Assembly (NCBI RefSeq): GCF_043641665.1
Contig: NC_092186.1
Span: 18,211,001-18,275,000 of the forward strand
Origin: Enoplosus armatus
Taxonomy: Eukaryota; Chordata; Actinopteri; Centrarchiformes; Enoplosidae
DNA: 64,000 nucleotides
Direction of reading: 5' to 3'
Part shown: positions 32,701 through 46,659 of the stretch, piece by piece
Layout: every line of letters starts with the position of its first letter
Numbering within the stretch: position 1 is the stretch's first letter
The notes under the pieces: generated by a model
The model's input: only the letters and a program-made list of their open reading frames with translations
Databases searched by the model: none
What the model was told of the DNA's origin: nothing
Made by a program: the position numbers and the translations under genes

Positions 32701-35531
32701 AAGGGATGCTTCTCTGCTCTCAACCCTGAACACAGGAGCACATTTATCTAGAGGCCTTTGAACAGTGTAGAGAGGGAAAAACATGCTTAAGCTAATGTTC
32801 CATATCAGATGATACAACACGGGTCAATAGTCAGTGATTGTTTCTCATCTCAGTAGTTGTATGTGTTTCGTCTTTTGCACTGAAAAATGTGCTAATTCAT
32901 TTGTCAATCTAGTATGTAGAAATATTTTTCCAAATGCAGTAAGTGAGAAAACTGTCTTTTGTAGTGAAGGAGATTGTGCGCCGCTGTGAGCCTGGGCTCC
33001 TTGTAGTGTTACCCAAGGCAAGTTGACCCCCAGGTGAGGAGCCAGTCTATGAATGATTCAAAGACATCTACTGTATGGATCGGCACATGCCCAGTGGCCC
33101 AGCCTGAAGAAGTGACCTGCCCTTACTGCAGTAAATACTAAACTACCTAACCAACGAACAATGACGTCTTTTTCAGTGCAAGATAGTGTTGGAAATAGGT
33201 AAGGTTATCCACATAGAAAAGGTTTATTCTTATTACTATTTTTCTGTGCAGCAGCCATGCATGAAAAAGCAGAACATTTCCCTGGTGAATGTGCAGATTT
33301 TGAACCATGTTAGTATTAAATGCTACGTCGTCTGATCTGGTGTAATGGCTCCGTAAGCTTATTATACTAATAGAGAAAAATCTGTCATTTTCTTTTTAGA
33401 ATTCAGAGCAGGGGATTTTGTGACAAACCATTCTCACTTTACAGATCTTAATACATTCACCTGGTTTTCCTTATTACTAACATAACAAATGTAAGGATCA
33501 GTAAGGCTGCAATAGCACTTAATCTGTAATGAATTTATGCTGCTACAGATTTGGCCATGTGCAGAGCTTCATACAGGAATCCCATTTCCTGAGATTAAAT
33601 TAAACAAGCATTGTTATTGGTTATACTATTATAGCTAATATGTTTTAATTGCACTTTCACTAAACATCAAACATGATTTCGAAACATTCTGACATGTACA
33701 ATAAAGTAAACATGTAACCTTTGGAGTGCAACACAATAATGTGGCAATAATGGGTTCATAATTTACATGAATTGACTTCCATGAGAGAACAATACATTCA
33801 CTGCATTAGCTTTGAAGTGTTCATAGAAAGAAACACATTGAAACTAACAATATAGAATACAACTCTCTCTCTTTCTCTCCAATTAAGTAGATATTTAGCA
33901 CAGTCAGTGTACAGCCAGACAGAGAACCATTATCCTGAACTGGTAACTGGTATAATCTGGAAACGCTCTGCAGATAATTTGCAGCACTGCACTCTATTTT
34001 GTTGAAGACCCAGTTTTAGGGTGCTTGCAGTGAGATCTCATATGGTGTGAAATAGAGACTATGACATAACGAGAAAAGCAGTTTTTTTGAACAAAGACAG
34101 TATATGAGAATAACATAACTTTTAAAAATCATGAGGAATTATACATTATACCAGATTTAGCTGATAGCAAATTCCCTTCTGTGGGACGATCTACATCCTC
34201 ACAGAGATTTAGTCTGAACACCAGGTAAACAGCCATCATCATGTAAAATGAGTGTTATTTCCCTTTAAATTAAGTCAAACAAACCCAGTTTCAACCCAGA
34301 GGGCCTTTTCAAACATGATGGAAGGATTTGGAGTGCAGGCATATCTCCAGGGTAGGTCAACATGGCTGGTAGCCATGATCCTGTCCCCAGATACTGTTCT
34401 AAGGTTAGCTTTGAGGTTTCCATATAATTGCTAGGTTGGGTTTGGAGCATATGGAGGGGGAAGGTATTCTGCTTAAAAGCTCCATTCCCACAACTGATGC
34501 CAGACCTCACAGTTGGTATTTTGTTCATCCAAAAGTGTGCATGGGTATGTGTGCAATGGTGTTTTTATTTCTGCTGGCAAACTGTTAAAGGAGTTCTGCC
34601 ATTCTCCATTTGAAAAAGAAAGACTGCAGAGAAAAAAGTCAGAAAAAGGGAAGGTTTATATTTCCAAAGGATTTTTGGTAATTGCGAGAGAATTTGTCTA
34701 AATTCAAAATGTGTCATTCAAACAGTTTAGGGGAAATGCAGAATTACCCATGTTCACATTGAACAGTCACGATTCAGTTAGTTGAAGGGTTCAGTTCAAC
34801 TCAGTTTGAATGTCACCTCGAGGGTTTTTCTCAAATCTTTCACCTCAATTTAGTTGTAATTTTGAAAGATTTAAACTTAAGCATTTTCTGCTACAGCTGG
34901 CCCATGTCACCTTGTTGCAAAGTTTAAAAAAGTAAAAAGTTTGTTTTGTCAGTAAACTGTAGGGCTACCTTGGCTTTCATTCTCTTGAAAAGAGAGTTAC
35001 CTCAATCTCAATGGACTAATGGTAAAATAAAGGTAAAATAATTCTATTGATTATTCTTAAAGTAAGGTGCCACAGAACAGCGATCTCTGTTAGCTATCAA
35101 ATACCTTCCCGTGATTATCTGAATTCTTTTTCTTATGTTGCCATAAATCAAACCCAATCCATCTGGCAAACAGTAAGGATGAAACTAACTATGAAAAGTT
35201 AGAATTAGCTCTTGAACTTTGCTTTATGTTATCATCTTCTTTTTCACTAAAGAAAATCATATACAGTATGTTTATAGGAAAAAAATAGAAGATATTCCAC
35301 AGGTACTGCTTTTTCCTTGTGATGACCTTCAACAGAGACCAGAGAGAGGTACAGCTGAGCGCTTTTCCATGTCCGGCTGAGTTGGCGTGAAGTTACCTGA
35401 AGCAAGACAGATTCAATTTTTAGACATATGCCCCAGCATGGAGCCTCTGGGCCTGGACAGGAGAGCTGTAATACTAAAAGCAGACTGCATTTCAATATTA
35501 CATCACCCCTGAGCTAATGTTGAATCACTGT

Positions 35532-35564
<33 letters not shown>

Positions 35565-36299
35565 TTTCCTCAGTCCTGAGGAGGTCTAGGAGACTGCAGT
35601 GCAGAGGTTCAGTGATTTAGGTTTGTTCAGTTTTTATGGTTCTGCTTCTATTTTTTCTGATGGAAGCTTCTTTAAAAACTTTGGGGATTATCATAAATAA
35701 TCAATGAAGCCTTGCACTAGAGTAAAAACAGGCACAGGCTGATCATTAGCCATGACCTTTTGAAGCCCCTTAAAGCTGTTACTGTAAGTTGTGGTAAAGA
35801 CATTACTGTAGTCATTACCTCAATACAGATCATTTTGCAGTGGAATAAAGCCAGTGTGTTGATTCTAATGATTTCACAGAAACATTTAGTCAGAGGTCCT
35901 TTACCGATCAGAGGTAGTAAAATATTGTGCATCCACCTGGTTCAGGCCACAACAAGCGGCTCAGAGCTGTGACAATAGAGGTTTTAGTTTATGTACGACA
36001 GACAACGATGAGGTGAAATTCAACACACACTGTCTTTTGTAGGTCGCTGCGGTTTGTTTTTGCACTTCCTTTGTGGGATGTTAAATCAGGCTTCTACGGT
36101 GGATTTTCATCTCTCTTCTTTCACAAGCCGTATTAAAGATGAACAGCATCTCCCAGGGTGGAAATACAGCAATGTAGCAGTACAATAAAAACGGGGTGGG
36201 AAGATAGGATATTGACCGTGAAGGAGCATCTTCTTACCTCATGAGAAATAAAAACAAGATTTATAGACGTAATCAGCTTACATGAGAAAGCAAAAACTG

Positions 36300-36335
<36 letters not shown>

Positions 36336-37722
36336 TCTTTGTGTCTACAGAATGGCCCATGACTGTATGAATGCATGCAATTCATTCATCCAAGTGTGAT
36401 TAAAATAACTTAACATTGGCACAGTTTTCATAGTCCGCATATGATAAAGGCAGCATCTTCGGGGGAAGCAAGTCTTCTTAATCAGAAAGTCACCATTTTG
36501 CAGCCGTCTTGATACCCCCAAGCAAGGCATTTGATCCCTGAATGCTCCAGTGGAGCTGCTCAGTGGCCAACAGAGGAAGGCAGAAGTTGTGCTGGGCAGC
36601 CCCAAGTTATGGATATGTGCAACTGTATGAACATGAAGAAAGGCGATGCTCAAGGAAAGCATATGTGCTCAGCAAACCTAAAGGTTAGAGAACTTGACGT
36701 CATGGGAGATCACAGAGGAAACGGCCTTACTGCAAACGACAGGACTGCTCTAATGAGAAATGTTAACCCTTTCTTTGGGCAGTGAAGAATCTACCTCTCT
36801 CTGGCTTCCCTTTCTTCCTCCCTCTCTTCTTCTACTCCTTTTCTCTATCTAACCACCACCACTGCTCTGCATCCATCCAGTTACTGAAGCCTTTCTGTCC
36901 ATTTCTGTGAGCGTTACACAGTACAGCAACTCTTACTCATTCAGTTGCAGCACACTATCTGCTACATGCTTCATGAGCACTGAGTGCAGAGGGCCTTTAA
37001 AATGGCATTTTCCACATTTATTCAAATGGAATGAAACAGTTATATCTATTTGGATGCAACAAGGAAACAGAAGCTCTAGTATAGGGTCAGCTGATAAACT
37101 GATGGCTATGATATCAGTTTATCAGTGTTGGTAGTCATATGATGATATCGCATATTGTTTACTTACAGACTCACAATTACATCAGATCAGTAACAGATCA
37201 GGTTGGAAGCCTTGACAATAATTTATACAGCACCACTGCTATTATAGACATTGTTAGTGAGAACATTTTAGCCTTATGATAGAGTTATGCAATGTATCCA
37301 AACTACCACTAATTGCGAACATCTCTGACTTGTAAGTGCTAATAGAAGTTGCTTTGTTACATTATAAAGTATGCATGATCCCAGTGTCAAAAACACCCGA
37401 ATCCCAGATTGAGCCCATGGTCTTAGCCTCTTCCTCCCACACAATGGCCTGGTATCATTCAATATGATTAGAGACCACAGGTCTGTGGTCTAGTAAACAA
37501 GATTAGTTCTCCTTGTTGTCATTTTATCTCATCAGACCACAGCAGACCCAAATCAATATCCTCAAATTGCTCAGCAGAGGGAAGGAAACAGGAGGGAAAA
37601 GAGGCCTTTGAGGAATGACACAGGTCCCTTGGCCTTTTTAAAATTGGTCTTGCCTGGAGTTGATCATTTGTTGTGGAAATACAGGGCTGATTTGTAACTG
37701 TGCTCTGTAAACTGATAACATG

Positions 37723-37761
<39 letters not shown>

Positions 37762-40700
37762 CATTTGGTTGTTTGCGTGTCTCTGGGATAATGTTCTACA
37801 ATGTTTGGACAGGCTAAATGAAGGCCAATAGGAAACATCTTGGCAGCGTGTTATTAAATGGGATTGGTTTGCTGCAGGGTTGCCAGATCAGAGATAGTGG
37901 AAATTAAGCTAATGCAATGTCACACAGCAAATTCATTTCAGAGCTAAAAATGCACTAATAGTTGCTAATGTGACTGTCATTCTTGCCAAATATCACTGTA
38001 TCATACTATATTTCTGGGAAAGAAAATCTCTGCAGCATTTGTGTTGATGTTGTGGTTTTCCATCTGTCGTCACACAAAGCTTGCAATCACAACCTACCAA
38101 CTGTTGTACAACAAGAGTAAAATTCCCCATAAAACCTTCAAGTGATGTTTGTAACACGTTGTTCCTGCATCATTGTGGAGCTTCAACTTTTAACTTTACT
38201 CTAACTTTGATTAATTGGGTTAGCTCATGGAAAAGCTGCTGCCCAAGTATAAACATTTATTGGTTTGATTCCTGGGAAGTGCATGGTGTATACACAAGAC
38301 AGTATAGACTAATAGAGGGAGCTAAATGTAGGAGCCAAGAACTACAATACATAGATTACAGGGTTTGCACAGGCTTTACCTGTATCACCATGGTGCATTA
38401 AAGACAATGTTATATTCTACGTTAAGATTTTCCACATTTAGCTCATATTACTACCCACGTTACAAATTAAAATGGTTGATTATATGTCAGTGCAGTGCCT
38501 TGTTTAAAATATGTTCAATATGTTAACATGCTTGAGTATAAGAGGGCTGATTTCTGACTATGGTGATTTGACAGGCTCTGTACTTCCGTATTGGTCTGTT
38601 TTGACCTAGAGAAATAATGTTTTTATGCAAATTATATGTGATTTTTTGTTGCTTTGAACTTGCCTTTCATAACATAGCATCTGTTTCGTGATGTAACATA
38701 GCGAGTTAGCATTGGCTAATTAGGTGTCAGTCTTCAAAAATAAACTCACAAACAAACAAAAAGAAATCCCTTTGACTTTAACGTAGCAAATGTTCTTGCT
38801 TTGGCATTAAATGTACACACCACCATTGCTGTTCTTCTGAAGGATTCAATTATTGTTATTGTTGTTCAACTTTTTGTTAAAACTGTGATTCTGGAATAAA
38901 TATACAAACTGACCCACAAATAATATATGGGTTTGAGTGCCCTAATACTGCTACCTGCTAATTAGATTTTTATTATACTTTGACCTTAGGGCAAACGCAC
39001 CAACAGGTCTGACTTGTCTCATACCTGTAACGCAATACTGTAAGTAGTTTTAGATTGTTGATAATGTAGAAAGATACAGTAACATTTGTGGAATGCTACA
39101 CAGGCTAGCATTGAATTTGGTTTCCTTTGCATCTTATTTTTACTAATAGGTTAATACAGTATGTCTACATGTAAACATATATGTTTAGAGGTAGTCCTTG
39201 TTTTATGTTGGAAACTAGACCAATGACATGACTAGTAATGATTGCAGGGAATATATAGTAATGACAAGAAACAAGGCCACATTGTAGATAAGGATTAAGG
39301 AATATGTGACCCCAAAACAGATATCCATTAAATAAAAAAAGTAATAGAGGCATGGCATAAGTCCGCGTACAGTTACTGCAATATTAGCTTTTCATACTAA
39401 ATACCTAAAATGATTGTGTAATCATATTTGCATATTGCAGCATATAACTGGTAACCACAGCTTTCCTTGTTCAGTTCCTTGTTTTTTTTCAATGTCAGAA
39501 AAGAGATTGAAACGTAATGTTTCTAAACAGTTCCTTTTGGGATCAGAGCCAGTCTTAGATGGAGTCTTAGGTTAACTGACATACTTACAAACTGATCGAT
39601 AGCACAGAACTGAATCAACCAAGTCTTACCCAATGAAAAGTAGGACACGTAAGTAAATGTGAACAATTTTCAATTTGAAAAGGTCAGAGTTACATACTGT
39701 TGTAACATTGTATGATTATGTGTCCAAAAATGGTTTCATATTTGTAGTTTTTCAAACTAAAACCCTCCAGTCAGTCAGTGATAATGATGTGTAGAGCAGC
39801 TTATAATGGACACCAGTTCTATGAATTGGACTGTGTTGTCAGGAAGATGTCTTATTCAGGCCTCTCAAAGGCTATCAGTCACTGCGGGCAAACTGGGTCT
39901 TGTAACCAGGGATGAATGCACTTGTTTCCAGGGCAACAGCCACAATATTCGACTGAAGAGAGGAGGATTTGGAGTCCTGGTCCAATCCTATAAATCACTG
40001 CTCTTTCAATGCCTTGCTCCCCGCTCACCTACAGTATTATGCTAATCTGGTGATTGTTTTGTATTTTCTGTTTAATTTTTGTAAACACTGGTACAAACTG
40101 GGACAACTCCTCTGGCAGTTTATTTACTTTGACTGATGAAAACAGAATTATAAGACTCTTTACAAGCCTTTACAAATATGTAGTTGTCTCCTTGTCACAG
40201 ACTAAATAAGGTTTTAAGATTAAGTAGCCTATTTAACCTGCTCAGATACATATTTGCAGTCAAGCTCACACACTTCTTATTGGCTTGTTCATGTCTCCGT
40301 CTCAGTGGACCCGACAGGTCTTTGTCTTTGTCTAAAATCAATATCATGCAGGAAATGATATGTGTTACTGAGATTAAAATGCTGTCATGGTCAGATCTGC
40401 CTCTTTAAATGCACTGTCAAGGAAACAAACTGGGCTTATTTTCTCATCTATCACTCTCTTATCATACACCATTTTACACTAGACAAAGGTGTTGGCCATT
40501 GCCTTTGAAGCTGGTGATACAGTAGGTTTATGCTGATGCATTTATTGTACTGAGAGCATTGGCTAAAATAATTCAAATATTCAATCTGCAGGAAACAAAC
40601 CACAGTTGAGCATGTGTTGGTATCACCAGCTACTTCGACCTACTCGTTTTCACCCTCTAAATCTTTCTCTGTACTGTGTCCTCCTCCAGAGCGCTCACCT

Positions 40701-43363
40701 GGCAATGATCGACACTCTGATGATGGCGTACACGGTGGAGACGGTGAGTGCAGAGAAGGTGATGGCCTGTGTTCGTCAGTATTCATCCTGCGACCCTGAG
40801 GTGGAAACTCCTTATGACACAGAGGATGCAGTGACCACCTGGATCAACAAGGTAGGTAATGGTATCTGTGAGTGTGTGTTTTTTTTACAAAACGTTATTG
40901 ACAGCTGAAGGGTGTCCATATTCCATATTCTCAGGTAAATGGGAATCTATATATAAGTATAGGATATACAAGGACAGATTGTAAGCTGCTGGTCATTGGT
41001 GTTGTACCATATCATAAACTTAGTAAGTCACCTTGTTCAGTATCTGGTGCTCGTACTGCACACAAGTTACTGTAGATACCCTGGCTCAGGGGCATTTCAC
41101 CACTGTTGTGCTCATAGAGCTTGAGCTCTGAAATTCCACAGTGCGCAGTGGGGTTGCAAGATATTACAGTCAAAAACGCTGACCTAAATACCATCAAATC
41201 TGTTACATGTACACCACTTTGTCTTCATGCCCTGAGGTTGTACCATATGACGTGTACAGGTGAACTCACAGCACACGAGAAAACATCCTCCCGGCTATAA
41301 TAAAGGTGGGATTGTCCAGTTTTTTACTGCTTTCTCTGCCTTTTTAACCTGTTAGCAGAGTGTTATTGATACAAGGATTGCCATGTGTTTACATGTGTCA
41401 TGTAAAGCATGTTTATAACACTGTATGTGCAAGATAATAGAAATCCAGGAAACAAGAAATATCAGAATATGGTGTCACATGAAATCTTTGTGCATAACTA
41501 TTTTATCAGTATGCTCACTGTGTCCTAAACAGTCATATATTCACCACACAAACAGTATGTGGAAAGACAAAGCTTTTGGCAGAATCTTGTCATCTTGTCA
41601 CCAGAGCATGTTTCCGCAATACAGAGACAGTGTGTAGCAGTGAATGCACTGCAGCCTTATGTTGACATAATTAAACATCTTTTTACGGCCCCCCTTCAAG
41701 CATACAGATGGTGGGTGGTCTGTCACTTTAATGTACAAAACACGTTCTTATATGCACCAACTAATATTTAATATTTGGGCTTAGTCTAAGTTACATATAC
41801 TGTGTGTAAAGTCCCTGTAGGAGTTACATGGAAACCTTTGAACTTACATGCACTGCAAATCAGCTTTTTTACATTATTAAGTGTACGTGGTTGGCTACAT
41901 GGCCTGCATGTGCAGATGGCTCTGGCTCCTCCATACAGTGCTACAGGGCCCAGTCTGTTTACATTCTTCTAGTAGGAACACTGGGCTGCTGCCAACTCTG
42001 AGCTTTACACACACACAGACTCACAATAGCTAACAGGTGTGGTTGTGGAGTCCTACTGGTCAGACATATGGCTCTCTATTGGAGTCCCATTGTGAACCAA
42101 AGATCCAAAATTCACCAGCTTAACAGCTGATTCCTGCTTTAACTTGATCCACACGAACATGAGGAGACATACTGTAAGTTGTCCAAAGTGCAGGATTGAG
42201 TGGGATTTGACTCCACTCGACTTCAGTCTGATTAAATTCAAATTACAACTGATTCAGAAAATGTTTGCCTTTAAACACAGACATCTATCATGGTCCTTTA
42301 TGGAAGAGACAGTAACTTGACACAGAACACAAAACCACAATGAAATAGTTCTTTAAACCAGAATGCTAAAGTAATGATACAAAATAAAGGATTGTTGTGG
42401 TCACAGTGCAATCAAAATTGTATAATTTATAACCAAAGTAAATGAAATGCTTCAGTATTGCCCGTACGTTAATGTTCCATTGTTATTACTGTGGAAACTA
42501 AAATTATATCTATATCAACTTTCACACAATGAACTATGGAGTTTCACTTTAAGTAACAAAATAAATTACATTTTGAATTTGAGGCTATTACTCTTTATAT
42601 GAGAGCAATGGGTGCAGAAGATGAAGTATTAGCCATAGTCTGTTCCACTTATTGAATTTTGCTCATTGATGCTGCTGCCGGCTCAGTGAATATTAATCTT
42701 GTTGGTCCTCTCCCTTTCAGGTAAACGAGCATCTGAAAGACGTCATGACTCAGGAGCAGAGGAAGAGGGAGACGCCGATCGCCGAGCCTGCTGGGAGTCC
42801 TCGGGTGGGTGTTTCTCTTTTCTTTTCCTCTCCCAGCGTCACTAACTACACATGAACAAACAGATGACACCAGTTTGATGGACAGTTTCAGACAAGCTAA
42901 GTGAAATCCTTGGCTCCACTTAATGGATTTACCACAACATTCTCCTTTTGACTGACACATATTTGTCCCAGACCTCTGTGTCACTTAAGTATCTGGGACC
43001 AGTTTCCTCGACAGATCTTAAGCCCTTAAAATCCAGCTACCATCGAAGAAAATCTCACTCACATATGTCTGAGCTTTAGATGAAGCTCAGTCTGTATTCA
43101 TTCAATGAGATAGAGAGAAAAGGCTACGTCTTCAACATCTTAACGAGTTTATTTACCCTGACGACTGTACAAGCTTCACTCACTTCATTTGTGCCTTAAA
43201 CAGCAGATCAGTCCTCTCTTGTCTAATTAGGCCAGCAGTCATTTAGTGTGAGGTCACCCATGTTCAGGGTCCTGCCCGCGGTCCAAATCTGTTATATAAC
43301 TGACTCTAGTATCAGCAGTGATTTCTAGTGCCGTAAGACAGGCTGTTGTGGCCTGTGTGTTTA

Positions 43364-43407
<44 letters not shown>

Positions 43408-46400
43408 TATTTATCTGTGTATGTTTTATGTATTTTGAGTAACTGGAGTAATCTGTGTTTGGATTCTGTAGTTTGACACTGCATTTGCAATAAATCATTC
43501 ACTGATCCACTGAATAATGTATTCACTCACTGGTGGAAATAAATGAATTTAAGTCTCACAAAATGCAACATTAGAGCTATTTATCGACACTTATGCATTT
43601 CACAGTCAGGTCCATGTTTGTGTGTCTGTGCGAGTGCATAAGGGCTGGGTGTTTTGGATATTTCAATGGTAAAATGACATAAAACAAAGACTTAAATATG
43701 CAATTTTCCTGTGTCTTATGCTTGGCATGCTGCAGGTATAGACCATACAGATAGACTGGATTTGTTGTGTAATTATCTCTACTTTTTTTCATATTCAATA
43801 ACATTACAACATGCGTAATATTAAGATATAACGTTTGTGATATTGATTGGCAATAATGTGGCTGTTCTCTTGTGCTGTTGTTGGCATAAAAAAGGATTTC
43901 TACAAAAAAAAAACAAGAAACAAATACAGATTAGACCAGCTTTTATCAAGATACATGTTAGCATTCCAGGCTAATTCAAAGAATTCCCACGCTTTGATTA
44001 GATTTGTCGTGGCTGTGGGGCTTTCACTATGAAGCAAGTATGCAGAGATGTTTGATGTAACCTAAATGCCAACTTACTGCTCGATGAAACTGAAGGTCTA
44101 AATCAGTCAATTTTGCTTTTCTGTTGAAGAATCAGTATAAAAACATTTTAGAGGAGGAACGGACCGTTCAATACAATACTGTGCCCTAACAGAGTAATTT
44201 GCTGTTCAGAGTACAGCAAAGGGCCAGCAGATACTTATAGCTTCATGGATTCAAGCTACATTTGGTATTATGGTCTGGTAGTGAGGGTCAGAGTTGACCT
44301 GGCAACCACTACCCATCACCCTGACACAGCAGAGTGACGATAGTGACAGAGTGAGTCATAATCATGTGTCCACCTCCAGTTTCATCCTTCACGCTTTGAT
44401 TCTGCATCTCACTTTCTTATAATTTATTATGCACCGCCAGCAGTTTTTCAGTTTGTGTGGTTTTTGAATGATGCAGGTTTCAGTGACCCCTGAAAGTCAT
44501 GAACCCCCTCAACACATGTTAGACATGTTAGGTTACAGTTCACAGTTCATCAGTTCAATATTGACTGCCCTTGATCTCTAGTCCACTCTTCCACCCAACA
44601 CTCTCCATCTCCGCCTTATCAGACTCGCCCTCACCTCCTCTCCTGGGTCATGCCTCCTTCCCTAGGTTCCTCTCTGTCATAGGTTATGTCAGGCGACACA
44701 CTATGACGCAACGCTGTCAGTGATGCTCCTTTGCATAAATGTTTGGAGAGTTAGACAGTTTACCTAAGGGAAAATATTACAGCCCTGTCCAATGTGGTTT
44801 AGCCTGCAGAGAGTTGAAATGGAGCACTGCAGTGTGTGTGTGTGTGTTCCCATCCCAGTCCCAGAGCTGTGCAGACTTCCACTGTGTTTGATGCTGATCT
44901 GACCAGTCAGTGTGCAGACGCAGCACTGCATGCCTCAGCTATCCCTCATGAACACACACACACACACACAAATGTGTTTAACTGGTGAAGCTGCATCCAA
45001 ACTAAGTAACATCACATCATTTTATCATTAGATTTTTTATACTTGCTGAACAAGAAAACTGAATGACTAAAGCTACAACAGAGTCTTTTTTACAGTGTAG
45101 TCACCTCACTGCTCGGTGATGTGAGTGTTAACACATCCGTTTGTTTGTTTGGCCCCCAAGCCTGAGAGTTGGCACTTCAGTAACATCATCCCCAACCTCA
45201 GGGCGGCCGGGGCACGCGTGTGTGTGTGTTGTGAGAGAGTGTTTGGGTGTCCTCATGGTGACGGCCTCTCTCTCTTGCTTATGGGTGACATTGTTTCGTT
45301 CTGAACTTTGATGAACGTCTTTGGATGATGCAGTTCTACGCTTTTAGATGAATTGAAGTACACTTCAATCAGTCAGTATGTCTGCCTGCTGCTGCTGAAA
45401 CAGATTCAGCTTCTGCTTCTGTTTTTATATTTTAAAGTTTATAAAATTTCAGTCATTTTTACAGATATCAGAAAGAACAGTTCAAAGAAATTTGAGCCAA
45501 CTGAAGACTTGATGAAGGCCCTTTTTGAAACAACTCTGCATGTTGTTGAGTCGGGACAGTTTTTGCTGCCTCAGACAGGAGACATTGCATAACAGCTGAT
45601 TGCTGTGTTGGCAGACGAAGGCACAGTCAGCGTCTTGGCTATTTGGACTTAATCATGACTTTTGCCTCCATCCTAGTGGGTTTTTTTTTGTCTAATGCCT
45701 TTCAATATTTCAGTTGATATATTTTTTACATGTGTACATCAGTTATAAAAGGGCTATTTTGAGCACAGTTTTCACTGGGTGGTCATAAAACTGACTCTCT
45801 CTGTCCTTCCTCTGCCTCTGCAATCAGACTAAAAATAAATATTTCTTCAGTTGCCAAACAAGCAAAAAAAGATGAGAAAATGATAGAAATAAAAACATTA
45901 TGGTCTTCTGTATTCCTTATGACTCCTCTATCTTTTTCATTCAGACCAAACAAAGCCTCAGCATAGTCTGCTTCAAAACACTTAATTAGCACCACCCTCA
46001 CAATACCATTAGTTGATTGGCCCAAAAAGAGGTGAAGAAATGGGGGTCTCAGTTACAATCAATCAATCACAACAAAGTGGGGAATGTGTCAGCAGCCAGC
46101 CTTTGTGGGAGGTGACATTTTTACAGAAGAACAGAAGAAAACAAAGTAACTCAAACTGCACACATACGCAAAAAATAGTGCACAACTGTTTTTTTGCTGA
46201 TGTCTGGCAGCTCCATCTATCCTCCCTCTATCCCTCCATCACTCCCCACCTCCCCCCTTCTGTCTTTGCAGTATGACTGCAGCGTGAGTCACGCAGGCAG
46301 ACCAAGAGAGACACATACCCTCCTAGGACAACACTGCAGAGCTCACCGGGGCAACAGTGTTTTTATTTTAACCTACTGTACTGTACCCCGGGGTGAGGGT

Positions 46401-46592
46401 GGGTGGGGTGAGTACTGCAAAGGCAACGTCAGGACAGAGAAGAGAGAACTAATCCTTTTAAGTTGCAAAAGCTGAGCTGCAGCTCAACCGGACATGTCTG
46501 GTTTCAGAGGATGAACTTTGATGGGAAGAGAGAGAGTCGCAGGATGATTGAAGTGGAGATGGGTGGGGTGCATGTGTGTTTACATGAGGGTA

Positions 46593-46659
<67 letters not shown>

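Larger units (their letters stand above)
26571..40689 (+). other. CAMSAP2 intron 2
   Basis: 14.1 kb, the largest intron. It has a T run at about 26590-26609, TG repeats at 27881-27900, 28125-28168, 35530-35566, 36302-36332 and 37724-37760, a 350-bp pyrimidine-biased tract near 28220-28580, two RFX-type motifs, a perfect 13-bp-stem hairpin at 37091-37125, and a possible cassette exon at 29357. A 166-codon minus ORF at 32320-32820 starts on TTG and has no domain. Confidence 0.6.

Noticed and set aside
32320..32820. 166-codon open frame on the minus strand in CAMSAP2 intron 2
   Set aside because: It opens on TTG, has no recognisable domain, no splice-supported extension, and ordinary intron composition. 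Length alone is not enough.
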